DNA of 64,000 bases from Marisediminitalea aggregata. Lineage in GTDB: Bacteria > Pseudomonadota > Gammaproteobacteria > Enterobacterales > Alteromonadaceae. This document shows positions 27,785 through 36,515 of the stretch, piece by piece (within the stretch, counting starts at the first letter, position 1; each line of letters opens with the position of its first letter). The translations under genes and the position numbers were made by a program. The stretch covers positions 124,001-188,000 of the forward strand of contig NZ_FQWD01000002.1 in the NCBI RefSeq assembly GCF_900129565.1. Direction: 5' to 3'. A model generated the notes under the pieces. The model searched no databases, was not told the origin of the DNA, and worked only from the letters and a program-made list of their open reading frames with translations.

Positions 27785-28846
27785 TTAAAAAGGTCCTTTA
27801 AACCAGTCGCCCGGCACATCGTGAGGCCGGATTGGCTCATCGCTCTGCTCTTTACCATCAGGTAATGCCACGCGAGCAGGCACGGTATTTAATACGCTGT
27901 TAACAATGTTATCGGCGGTTGGATAAAAATGCTTAGTCAATGCAACACTGGTTGGCTCCGGGTAATCCGGATAGCCCATGCGTTGTGGTGCCTGCTTCAG
28001 GTTGGAAAAGCAATTTTCAGTGACCCGACTAACGACTTCCGATGCAACAGAAAAGGACGTGTGCGCGCTATCGCACACCAGTAAGCGACCGGTATTGTTT
28101 ACCGACTCATACACAGGCTGCCAGTGAGACGGCGACAATTCACAGGTTTCCAGCACATCGACGCCTATGCCTAGTTGCGCCAAATGCCTGGCAGCTCGAA
28201 GTGCTTCGAGCACCATGTAACTATTTGCCACAATCGTAAAATCATTACCAGCGTGATGCTTTCTTACTGGTTGTGAAGGTACGTCAAGCGATACCAGTTG
28301 CGATTGTTCACATTGCTGTTGATGTAACCAGCGATGCTCGATAAAAATCACCGGACTGTCATCCATAATGGCAGAATACAGCTGATTAGCCACCGCATCC
28401 GTTGTACTGGGAACGATCACTTTCAAGCCCGGGATATGCGCAAACCACGACTGTAAATTCTGTGCGTGGGTGGGTCCCTGACCCCAGCCGCGTCCAATTA
28501 TCAGCCTGATAGTCAAAGGGACTTTCATCTGTCCGTTGAACATGTAATGCCATTTTGCGGCGTTGTTGACCAACTGATCCATGGCCAGTAAAAAGAAATC
28601 CAGGCGTTGATGTGTCATTAACACCCTGCTGCCAGCTAACGCAGCACCAACAGCAATACCGGTCATGCCATTTTCGGCGGTCGGCATATCAAATGCCCGC
28701 TGTTCACCGAAGGCTTCGCCCAACCCGGAAGTTGTGCCAAAAATCCCTTTTGGATCAGTCAGACCTAATCCAAAAGCCAGCATTCCCGGATCGGCCTTCA
28801 TGGCTTCATGCTGAGCGCGATTGACCTGCTCGGCGAAGGTCGTCAT
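27785..28846 (-). CDS. Dehydrogenase E1-beta-like TPP enzyme subunit
   Basis: A protein of about 353 residues related to the beta subunits of pyruvate/2-oxoacid dehydrogenase E1 and to AcoB: PTAENGMTGIAVGAALAG, HQRLDFFLLAMDQLVNNAAKW, GRGWGQGPTHAQNLQSWFAHIPGLKV and DDSPVIFIEHRWLH. Its partner is the upstream alpha subunit. Start placed at ATG 28846 (MTTFAEQVNRAQHE) just past the alpha stop; earlier in-frame ATGs at 28861 and 28867 are possible. No E2 or E3 genes are nearby, so it is unlikely to be a complete oxoacid dehydrogenase. Confidence 0.8.
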   Translation of the reverse strand: MTTFAEQVNRAQHEAMKADPGMLAFGLGLTDPKGIFGTTSGLGEAFGEQRAFDMPTAENGMTGIAVGAALAGSRVLMTHQRLDFFLLAMDQLVNNAAKWHYMFNGQMKVPLTIRLIIGRGWGQGPTHAQNLQSWFAHIPGLKVIVPSTTDAVANQLYSAIMDDSPVIFIEHRWLHQQQCEQSQLVSLDVPSQPVRKHHAGNDFTIVANSYMVLEALRAARHLAQLGIGVDVLETCELSPSHWQPVYESVNNTGRLLVCDSAHTSFSVASEVVSRVTENCFSNLKQAPQRMGYPDYPEPTSVALTKHFYPTADNIVNSVLNTVPARVALPDGKEQSDEPIRPHDVPGDWFKGPF

Positions 28847-28850
28847 TGCC

Positions 28851-29810
28851 TTAGTCTGCATAAACATACTGCCCGTTATTAGCTGGATCGGGAAACGGTG
28901 CAGCCAATGCGCTATCGAACGCATTATCAATCTCGCGTTGTATTTGGCTTTCCACGTCGTCAAAGTCTGCATGAGAAACCCCTTGCGCAGACAATGCATC
29001 AGCCAACGCTTTAACGGGATCCTTTGCTAACCATTGTTCTACCTCCTCCTCGGGACGGTAACCTAAATCATCATCGAAGTTGGGGCCACAATGTTCGCGG
29101 TGCCGGTAGGTATGACATTCGATTAGTGCAGGGCCGTTTCCGGCGCGAATGCTGTCAATTAACTGTGCACTCACGGACGCCACTTGCTCGACATCATTGC
29201 CGTCGACATCAACGGCGTTCAGCCCGATTGCTTTTGCTAATTGAACGATAGAGCGGCCCTCAGGTTGTCTGACCGACATTGGGCTATACACGGAGTAGCG
29301 GTTGTTTTCACACACAAACAGCACTGGCAGTTTCCGCAATGCTGCGAAATTTGCGGACTCGTAAAACGCGCCTTCTTCGGTAGCCCCTTCACCAAAGTAG
29401 CTCACCGACATTTCATTCAGGCACTGCACCTGCTGATGCAACGCATTTCCAACAGCCAGAGGAATACTGTTGCCCACGATTGCGGTGCTGGCCACAAAGC
29501 CAGCGGCTAAGTCACTCAGGTGCATAGAGCCACCACGGCCACCCGTGCACCCCGTTTCCTTGCCATACAATTCAGCAATAAGTCGCTCCAGTGACCCACC
29601 TTTAGCGAGGTAATGCGCGTGAGCCCGATGAGAACTGTACACTTTGTCGGCAGTCGTCAGGTTAGCGGATATCCCCACAGCAACGGCTTCTTGTCCTATC
29701 GACAAATGGGTAGGACAACGCATTTGTTGTTCACCGTATCTGGCCGCAATCGCCTCTTCGATTCGCCGAATACGCAATACCTGCTGATAGTGCTTGAATA
29801 ATGCACTCAT
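28851..29810 (-). CDS. Dehydrogenase E1-alpha-like TPP enzyme subunit
   Basis: A 319-residue alpha subunit with the TPP motif GEGATEEGAFYES and then CENNRYSVYSP (about 145-180), and an SSHRAHAHYLAKGG stretch near the active site. Such stand-alone E1 pairs without E2/E3 are known to add two-carbon branches to sugars (AviB1/AviB2 in avilamycin are the precedent I recall). A similar acyl transfer is my best guess. It overlaps the preceding methyltransferase by four bases (ATGA). Confidence 0.82.
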   Translation of the reverse strand: MSALFKHYQQVLRIRRIEEAIAARYGEQQMRCPTHLSIGQEAVAVGISANLTTADKVYSSHRAHAHYLAKGGSLERLIAELYGKETGCTGGRGGSMHLSDLAAGFVASTAIVGNSIPLAVGNALHQQVQCLNEMSVSYFGEGATEEGAFYESANFAALRKLPVLFVCENNRYSVYSPMSVRQPEGRSIVQLAKAIGLNAVDVDGNDVEQVASVSAQLIDSIRAGNGPALIECHTYRHREHCGPNFDDDLGYRPEEEVEQWLAKDPVKALADALSAQGVSHADFDDVESQIQREIDNAFDSALAAPFPDPANNGQYVYAD

Positions 29811-30460
29811 GGGATAAACCAGAAGTAATCGCCGGTGTAGCCGACTTCGTTAAAAAAGGCTTTCCACTCATCAACGTGCATAATCGTTTTAGCGGTGAGG
29901 TTCCACTCGTACATACGCGCTTCTTCTTCAGCATTGCGATATGCATCAACGGTAATGAAGGCGTTGCCACGCGATACGCGCATAATTTCCTGCAGGGCCT
30001 TCCCACACGCCTCTCTTTCGAGGTTGTGCACGGTATTGACACTCATCACCAAATCAAAGCTGTCGTCGTCGAAAGGTAAGTCGGTTGCACAACCTACCTG
30101 CATGTTGGCCGCCACTTCGGGTTTTGCATTGGCGATAGCGTAGTCGGATATATCAATCCCTTTACCAGTGATACCAGGAATAATTTGTTCCAGATCGTAC
30201 AGAAAGAATCCTTTGGCACAGCCTACGTCCAGTACAGCACTTTCAGCACTAAGGCCATATTGAGCCTGCAGATCAGGGATAACCGGTTGCCAAAACCGGG
30301 CATTGTAGCTAAATCCACCATAACCATACTGGCGATCGCCATCGAAAAATTCAGCACCAAACTGGCGGGCAATGGCACGAACTTCTGGTGTTTTTTCTTC
30401 GCTTCGGGCCTGCGTGTTGCGCTTGGTTTTTGGATAATTTCTTAGCAGGTCGATTTCCAT
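29807..30460 (-). CDS. Class I SAM-dependent methyltransferase
   Basis: A 217-residue methyltransferase with motif I VLDVGCAKGFFLYDL (about 75-90), GIDISDYAI and LPFDDDSFDLVMSVNTVHN, the Methyltransf_11-type arrangement. The N-terminal 40 residues are charged (KTKRNTQARSEEK). It starts 12 bases after the dehydratase-like gene, with AGGAAA upstream. The substrate is presumably a sugar intermediate of the same pathway. Confidence 0.78.
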   Translation of the reverse strand: MEIDLLRNYPKTKRNTQARSEEKTPEVRAIARQFGAEFFDGDRQYGYGGFSYNARFWQPVIPDLQAQYGLSAESAVLDVGCAKGFFLYDLEQIIPGITGKGIDISDYAIANAKPEVAANMQVGCATDLPFDDDSFDLVMSVNTVHNLEREACGKALQEIMRVSRGNAFITVDAYRNAEEEARMYEWNLTAKTIMHVDEWKAFFNEVGYTGDYFWFIP

Positions 30461-30472
30461 GTAACTGATTTC

Positions 30473-31462
30473 CTATTCTTTGTGTTCGTAGGAGAGCGGC
30501 TGATGCTTTAATACGTCAAAGTAAGTGTTTACCCAGTTCAACGTTTGCTCAATACCACTCTCTAAACTAATTTGGTCACACCAGCCCAACTGTGTTCTTA
30601 ATTTAGTTGCGTCGAGTAGATACGCGGTATCTTTGCCCGGACGGTCTTCCGTAATTTCGCACACGTTGTGTATATCAACGTTCATCAGGTCACAAATCAT
30701 TTCAACCAGAGCACGGATAGTGACTGTGCGTTCCGTAGAGATATGATAGCTCTCACCCAGCGTACCCTGCTCACAAATGCGTTGTGTGGCAGACGATACG
30801 TCGTCGATATGAATAAATGATCGCTCTGAATGACCACCGCCGTGCAACGGCAGTGTTTGCCCCAATAAAATACTCATGATGGTTTTGGGAATGATTCGAT
30901 AAAGCTGCTGCCCCGGGCCGTACACATTTGCCGCACGGGTCGACACCACCGGAAACTTGTGGACGTCAAAAAAGGTTTGCAAACTCAAATCAGCTGCAGC
31001 GCGCGATACCGCGTAAGGGGTACTGGGACGATAATGATCGTGCTCGGCAACAAATCCCGACATAGAACCATAGACTTCCGGCGTGGAAATATGCACGTAA
31101 CGGTCGAGGTAATCTTTGTGACGCAAGCGATTATGAAACTTGATGGTTGAGACTGCGTTGGTCATAAACCAGTGTTCTGGCCAATCCCAGGACTGACCAA
31201 CCATACTCTGTGCAGCAAAATTCACTACCGTAGGCACTTTGTATTTATCGAGTAGCGCATCGATAGCGTCGAGATCTTTATTTAAATCCAGTTGGTGGAA
31301 TGTCAGATTACTGTGATCAACCCACTTATAAGGCAGGAGCGCATCAACCGGTTCTTCTGATCGACTGATTGCTATCACCCTTTTTCCCTGTGCTAACAGG
31401 TATTTAGCATAACTTGCACCTGAAAAAGAATTACTGCCTAAAACGGCGATGGTGTCAGTCAT
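30473..31462 (-). CDS. Extended-SDR sugar dehydratase/epimerase with altered active-site motifs
   Basis: The 329-residue protein has the overall plan of GDP-mannose/dTDP-glucose 4,6-dehydratases: a cofactor loop near the N-terminus, STPEVYGS near 125, SRAAADLSLQ, RAANVYGPGQQ and FIHIDDVSSA. Three positions deviate. The glycine loop reads GSNSFSG, the usual acidic pair after ST is PE instead of DE, and the catalytic YxxxK reads YAVSR (Lys replaced by Arg). It may be a specialised or partly inactive member. It overlaps the isomerase gene by four bases. Confidence 0.7.
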   Translation of the reverse strand: MTDTIAVLGSNSFSGASYAKYLLAQGKRVIAISRSEEPVDALLPYKWVDHSNLTFHQLDLNKDLDAIDALLDKYKVPTVVNFAAQSMVGQSWDWPEHWFMTNAVSTIKFHNRLRHKDYLDRYVHISTPEVYGSMSGFVAEHDHYRPSTPYAVSRAAADLSLQTFFDVHKFPVVSTRAANVYGPGQQLYRIIPKTIMSILLGQTLPLHGGGHSERSFIHIDDVSSATQRICEQGTLGESYHISTERTVTIRALVEMICDLMNVDIHNVCEITEDRPGKDTAYLLDATKLRTQLGWCDQISLESGIEQTLNWVNTYFDVLKHQPLSYEHKE

Positions 31463-32022
31463 TTCGCCAGCTCCTCATGCAAATATTGCATCAGCATATG
31501 CCCGACAATCAGTTGCAGGTCTTCGGCGACTTGCATATCGTCCACTGCATTGTGAATAGCACAATCGGCCAGTGTTAACGCCTTGCCGCCGCTATAGCCA
31601 AGCAAGGCAAATGACGTCATACCAATCTCTTTGGCCACTTCAAGTGCGTTAACAATGTTTGGTGAATTGCCGCTACCGGACAGCACAATAAGTACATCAC
31701 CCGCCGAGGCTTTTACCACCAGCTGATGAGAAAAAATCTTGTCGTAGCCTAAATCATTACCCAGACAGGTAAGCACCGATGTGTTGGCGGATAACGCTTC
31801 CACCTTCAGTGCTCGCTCACCACTTGGGCAAATACCGTAAAGAAAATCATTGGCCAGATGCACGGCATTACCGGCACTGCCGCCGTTGCCACAAATAAAA
31901 ACCTGCTTGTTACTGGCAATACAGGCTAAAAGGGCGTCGCCAAGCTGGCTAATAGCGTCTACATTCAGTGCTGCCACCTGCTCAGAAAGGCGCGACTGAT
32001 ACCGTTCAATTAACGCTTTCAT
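31459..32022 (-). CDS. SIS-domain sugar-phosphate isomerase, GmhA-like
   Basis: A 187-residue SIS protein with ICGNGGSAGNAVHLANDF (phosphosugar loop), VLIVLSGSGNSPN and GHMLMQYLHEE, the pattern and length of sedoheptulose-7-phosphate isomerase (GmhA). It would make D-glycero-manno-heptose-7-phosphate, the first step of nucleotide-heptose synthesis, consistent with the HldE-like and HddC-like genes on the plus strand. Its ATG shares a TAATG junction with the stop of the preceding epimerase. No GmhB phosphatase was recognised in the window. Confidence 0.82.
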   Translation of the reverse strand: MKALIERYQSRLSEQVAALNVDAISQLGDALLACIASNKQVFICGNGGSAGNAVHLANDFLYGICPSGERALKVEALSANTSVLTCLGNDLGYDKIFSHQLVVKASAGDVLIVLSGSGNSPNIVNALEVAKEIGMTSFALLGYSGGKALTLADCAIHNAVDDMQVAEDLQLIVGHMLMQYLHEELAK

Positions 32023-32957
32023 TACAGCACTTCCTGCTGCATCCATTTCAGATTGTACCAACGGTCTTCGTTGGTTAATGCACCTGAATGGTAGGCTGCG
32101 GTAATTTCATCAATGGCATCCTGCACCGTTTTCTTCGGAGCAAAGCCAGTTGCCAGTAATTTATCTGAGTTCACACGATATGAGCGCGGATCATTGGACG
32201 GTGTTACGGTAATCTGAGTATCGATACTCTTGCCGATACGATCAGCGATATCCATGATGGTGATATTTTCAAAACCGGCGTTGTACACACCCGTTACTTC
32301 CGGATGCTCAAGCAGGAAAATATAAAGATCGGTAATATCATCAATATGAATATTGGGGCGGGCCTGGTCGCCGCCAAATACCGTGATCTCGCCATTCATC
32401 AGTGCCTGCATGGTAAGCATGTTCACTGCCACGTCTAATCGCATTCGCGGAGACAAGCCACACACCGTTGCCGGGCGTACAATTTGTACGGTCATGGCGT
32501 CAGCATAGCTAAGCAACACCCGCTCTGAGACCATCTTGGTTTTGTTGTATTCCGAAATAGGCTCCAGCGTTAAATCTTCGGTAACCTGCTCTTCTTCTTT
32601 TACGCCATACACACTGCCCGATGACGCATAGATAAAGTGCTTGATACCTTCCCGGGCTGCCCTGTCGGCCAATTGCATGGTTGCCAGTGCACTGACTTCC
32701 CAGGTTAATTTGGGATCTAAGTCGCCGCAGGGGTCATTGGCTACAGAGGCCAGATGTATAATGGCATCGATGCCAGACAAATTGATAATGGCCGTGTCGC
32801 GAACGTCGTGTTTTATAACGTTGAGCTTTTCATGTTCAGGCAGAAAGTTACCAAACCACTGAATATCCAGGGCATCGACCGTATAGCCTTGCGCAAGCAG
32901 TTTCGGTATTAAAACCGAACCTTTATAACCACAAGCGCCGGTTACTAATATTTTCAT
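32022..32957 (-). CDS. NAD-dependent sugar epimerase/dehydratase
   Basis: A 311-residue extended SDR with VTGACGYKGSVL (cofactor loop), HLASVAND, SSGSVYG and an intact YNKTK catalytic motif, followed by NIHIDDITDLYIFLL. It most resembles UDP/GDP-sugar epimerases of surface polysaccharide clusters; the exact reaction cannot be told. It overlaps the end of the previous gene by four bases and the next by one (TAATG). Confidence 0.8.
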   Translation of the reverse strand: MKILVTGACGYKGSVLIPKLLAQGYTVDALDIQWFGNFLPEHEKLNVIKHDVRDTAIINLSGIDAIIHLASVANDPCGDLDPKLTWEVSALATMQLADRAAREGIKHFIYASSGSVYGVKEEEQVTEDLTLEPISEYNKTKMVSERVLLSYADAMTVQIVRPATVCGLSPRMRLDVAVNMLTMQALMNGEITVFGGDQARPNIHIDDITDLYIFLLEHPEVTGVYNAGFENITIMDIADRIGKSIDTQITVTPSNDPRSYRVNSDKLLATGFAPKKTVQDAIDEITAAYHSGALTNEDRWYNLKWMQQEVL

Positions 32958-34222
32958 TGGATCTTCACTCCAAACTTTTGTTCTATTGCAGACAACACGT
33001 TTTCTACAGAAATGTCGTCCCAGCAGATGTACTGGTCTTCGCCAGCACCTGCGATTTGATCTTTACCCTTGACGATACCGACCTTTTCAAGGTGTTCGTA
33101 AGTATTTGATGTGCAAGAAGCATTATACATGCCAAAGTACAAATAGCGACATTGTGGCATCAGGAAGCAGAGGACTGCCGGGCCATTACAAACCCCCAAG
33201 TTTAGCCATGCTGACTCATAAAGTGCGGTGCGCATTTCCACATCCAGTGCCGCTACCGGAAACTCTACAACATCACCCCAGCCCAGGTTCAGCAAGGCTT
33301 TGGAAGTATCTCTTATTACCACTACTGTATAGCCATGTCTGGAGAGTGCTTCGGCGACTTTGCGCCATACTGCCAACTCACTATTTCTATCGTGATGCGC
33401 ACTGGATTCCCGGAGTGTGAGTGTAATGAGCTTATCTGTACTTACGCCAAGTTCCGTTTTCCACTCCTGAATCCGTTCCCGACAAATTTCTGACGCCTGC
33501 AATATTTTGTGCTCAACATTTTGTTCAATGAACTCAAAAAATTCAGAGTAAAAGTGTCGCGCTACTGGCTTAACAAAGTTGTGTAGCTCAGGGAACCTGC
33601 ATGGAGCTTGCAAAAACATCTCACGCGCCTGTTTCCGGCTGGAACACAAGCTAAACGCGGCAGTGGGGTCAACCAGTTTGATTAACGGCAACAATAGATG
33701 CGTTACCCGGAAGGCCATTTCAGAATGAGAAAAGAAATCTATATTTTCCCGAAAACCGCCTTTATCACCTGGCGCTATCAGGACATGCAGCCCATGCAGT
33801 CCTCGCTGTCGAGCAACTAATAAACTCTTTACTAAAAACACGGCAAAATCATAGGTGGGCGGAGCGATACGCATGTCGTAAACAACGGTAAGTCGCTGCG
33901 AAGCCAATGAATGGGAAGTCTCGTTATCCGCGAAAGGGTCAGTCAAATACGTTAACTCATTCGTCTTAGCATTGAACCAATAAAGCTGAACACGTTCAAT
34001 TTGGCGAATTAACGGCAACAATTCACCATAGTCGTACACAGCAAGGATAACCCTATCGTAATTTTCGGATACCAACTCCTGCACCGCTTGTACATTTTTC
34101 CCCTTAAACTCCCCAACACCTGTGGAGTTATAGAAATCACATACGGTTTCTGCGTTCAGATGCGTAAGCAGTGCTTCAGCACTGCTTCCCGTTCCAATAA
34201 TGGCTACTTTTTCAGTTGCCAT
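32954..34222 (-). CDS. Unknown protein: Rossmann-like N-terminus + possible GT-B domain
   Basis: A 422-residue protein not recognised with confidence. The N-terminus has an NAD-type loop VAIIGTGSSAEALL. The last 150 residues look like the donor half of a GT-B glycosyltransferase: ITLTLRESS, YTVVVIRDTS, then LYESAWLNLGVCNGPAVLCF and a tail with GEDQYICW. No membrane segment. The start at ATG 34222 is supported by AGAGG five bases upstream. Placed among flagellin-glycan genes, it may be a glycosyltransferase, but this is a guess. Confidence 0.5.
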   Translation of the reverse strand: MATEKVAIIGTGSSAEALLTHLNAETVCDFYNSTGVGEFKGKNVQAVQELVSENYDRVILAVYDYGELLPLIRQIERVQLYWFNAKTNELTYLTDPFADNETSHSLASQRLTVVYDMRIAPPTYDFAVFLVKSLLVARQRGLHGLHVLIAPGDKGGFRENIDFFSHSEMAFRVTHLLLPLIKLVDPTAAFSLCSSRKQAREMFLQAPCRFPELHNFVKPVARHFYSEFFEFIEQNVEHKILQASEICRERIQEWKTELGVSTDKLITLTLRESSAHHDRNSELAVWRKVAEALSRHGYTVVVIRDTSKALLNLGWGDVVEFPVAALDVEMRTALYESAWLNLGVCNGPAVLCFLMPQCRYLYFGMYNASCTSNTYEHLEKVGIVKGKDQIAGAGEDQYICWDDISVENVLSAIEQKFGVKIQ

Positions 34223-34238
34223 GACTACCTCTTTACAA

Positions 34239-36476
34239 TTACGCCAAATACACGCAAGCGACACCCTGCTCTTCGAGCGGCTTGGCGAGTTGTGCAGACG
34301 ATCCCACCGACGTCAGAATAACCTGAGCGGCGGATTCCGCTTCAAAGTCAGCCGGAGTAATAACCGGTAAACCTGCAAACTGCTGCCCGGCTCGTGCCTG
34401 TGAATCAATAAAGCCACATACCTGCACACCTTTTTTAGCCAATGCCTCACAGACTTTCTGCGCAACCACACCGGTACCCCAAATGTGGATGTTGTCACGG
34501 CGTGCTAAATTCATCGCTTTCGCCACCAGCTTATTAACAAAAGATTGCGCCACCAGTTGCATGTCAGCTTGCACCGTAAGATCTGATGACTTACGGTACT
34601 TTTCAACCAGGTTAAACAAGCCAAACCGTTTGTTCTGCTCCCATTCAGCAGCCTGACGCAAAATGTGAGACGTACTTTGATTGTGAGACAATGCTATCGC
34701 CATCTTATTCAGTAAAGCGCCAGCATCGAAAAGCTCGGCCATTTCCGACCACAGGAATTCGCCAATCTGGTCCTGCTGTTGTTCAACAGCCTGTTTAAAT
34801 ACCGCCGTTGCTTCAAATACCAGGTGTTTACCCGTATTTAGTATGACTGTGGCTTGTTCACGCTGCTCTTCGTAAAGTGCAATTTTTGCCAATGCAAAGC
34901 AGGCCTCTACCGCTTTGACATTGAGTACCGGGCAGAACGCGCTGCAATTTGCATCCAGTACGCGTTGAAATAATCCCTTTGCCCGTAAAAAATCGCCTTG
35001 CTCGTAACACTTGATAGCGCTCAGATACGCCAGTGAGACTAACCAGCGTATTGCAAAAGGATGGCGTTCTGTATCTTGCTCTACCTGATCCAACGCTTTT
35101 TCAGCTGAATCCAGCCAGGCATTAATTTTCGCAGGGTTGGCTTCCAGTGAATAACCTTGAATGGTTAACAGCAGACAATGATCTTTTGCCCCGCTGGCTA
35201 ACAGTGATTCCACGTAACGACGCCGAATATCGGCATCTTCAATGCGTTGCCCCACCTGAACCAGCTGACGATGCAACCAGGGATTGTGATAACCCGCGTC
35301 AAAGTCCACGAAGGCAGGTAATGAAGCCTGTGGGTATTGTGGATTGCTGTATGCCAACGACTGCTGAGACTGCCACAGCGGGTGAGTAAGATCCGGCGTC
35401 GCGACCACCACCAGCCACTCTGTTTCAATTTCCCCGGCGTCTACTGAGGATTTGTCGAATCGTCGCGGCGTAGAGGTTAACTTAAAACCACCCGGCGCAG
35501 TCTGATGATATCGCGCCTCAATCACAAAACCGTATTCAGCAAATAAGGCCGCAAACTTTTTCCAGTCGAACTCGTGAAAATGATAAGGATTGGGATCTTT
35601 GCCGGTTTCATCCACCCACATATACGGCACGCTGGCAATTACCCGGCCATCCGGCTTTAAGCTGCGCAAACACAGTTTGAAGAATGAGTGATAGTCTTTT
35701 ACGTGTTCAATGGTTTCAAACGACGTGATCAGATCGAAGGGTTCAAACTGCGTATCCGCATAACAATCAATGTCCAGCGTTTCATAATGCAGTTTGCCAT
35801 GACCATAGACCTGATTAGCGTAACTCACACTTTCACTACAAATATCAACCGCTGTAATGTTGTTCAGGCGGTCATTCAGTGACATCAGATAACTGCCGTA
35901 CCCTAAACCGCAGGCGCAATCCAGCAACCTGTCTCCGGGGCGAATCAAATGCTGTGCAAAAGCATAACGGAATACATGTGCATCTGAACGACAGGAGAAC
36001 TCCCTTAACATGTCCATGTGCAAATCGCGCTCTGCCAACAGGTTGTTCAGCGTGCACAATGGGTGTCCGGTTTGTTTGACTCGACGAAAGGTTGTCGTGT
36101 CAAATGCCCGGTTGTCTTGTAACCCTGCATAGTCACGTTGCAGCCACTCCCGGGCATCCAAATGAAAGCCAGCCTGATAAAACAGGTTTTCTAACGCTTG
36201 TTGTCCCAGCTGATCGTTAGCGGACTTTGCTACGGTGACATACAGTTCATGTTGCGCCTGCCACTGCCCGGTTAACGTATCCAGATAACCAAGCAGATCA
36301 GCAACATGCTGCTGCTCGCACAAAAAATGTTGGTCACCTTGCGTGTCGGGATTGGCCAGCATAACAGGAGAATAATGCTTTGCCATGCACGCTTTAACGT
36401 GCTCGTTGAACACGCTGAACACGGGCGCATCTGTGTAAGGTGCCATTGGCAAACTTTGATCAGCAGACAGTTTCAT
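34239..36476 (-). CDS. Multidomain SAM methyltransferase with C-terminal Rossmann module
   Basis: A 745-residue protein. Residues about 175-300 are a SAM methyltransferase (GDRLLDCACGLGYGSYLM, then FDLITSFETIEHV). The stretch of about 380-660 is largely helical and resembles repeat or scaffold segments. The last 90 residues form a GxG module (IHIWGTGVVAQKVC, with GFIDSQARAG). The first 170 residues show no recognisable motif. It lies between a HAD-domain gene and the 422-residue protein, both also carrying a Rossmann-like module. The acceptor is unknown. Confidence 0.65.
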   Translation of the reverse strand: MKLSADQSLPMAPYTDAPVFSVFNEHVKACMAKHYSPVMLANPDTQGDQHFLCEQQHVADLLGYLDTLTGQWQAQHELYVTVAKSANDQLGQQALENLFYQAGFHLDAREWLQRDYAGLQDNRAFDTTTFRRVKQTGHPLCTLNNLLAERDLHMDMLREFSCRSDAHVFRYAFAQHLIRPGDRLLDCACGLGYGSYLMSLNDRLNNITAVDICSESVSYANQVYGHGKLHYETLDIDCYADTQFEPFDLITSFETIEHVKDYHSFFKLCLRSLKPDGRVIASVPYMWVDETGKDPNPYHFHEFDWKKFAALFAEYGFVIEARYHQTAPGGFKLTSTPRRFDKSSVDAGEIETEWLVVVATPDLTHPLWQSQQSLAYSNPQYPQASLPAFVDFDAGYHNPWLHRQLVQVGQRIEDADIRRRYVESLLASGAKDHCLLLTIQGYSLEANPAKINAWLDSAEKALDQVEQDTERHPFAIRWLVSLAYLSAIKCYEQGDFLRAKGLFQRVLDANCSAFCPVLNVKAVEACFALAKIALYEEQREQATVILNTGKHLVFEATAVFKQAVEQQQDQIGEFLWSEMAELFDAGALLNKMAIALSHNQSTSHILRQAAEWEQNKRFGLFNLVEKYRKSSDLTVQADMQLVAQSFVNKLVAKAMNLARRDNIHIWGTGVVAQKVCEALAKKGVQVCGFIDSQARAGQQFAGLPVITPADFEAESAAQVILTSVGSSAQLAKPLEEQGVACVYLA

Positions 36477-36515
36477 GGGTATCTCACGCTCCGGCGTAGG
36501 TCGGTTAATTATGTT

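Noticed and set aside
27785..29810. Pyruvate or acetoin dehydrogenase complex
   Set aside because: Only E1-alpha and E1-beta are present; no E2 lipoyl protein or E3 in the neighbourhood, and the operon is devoted to sugar genes.
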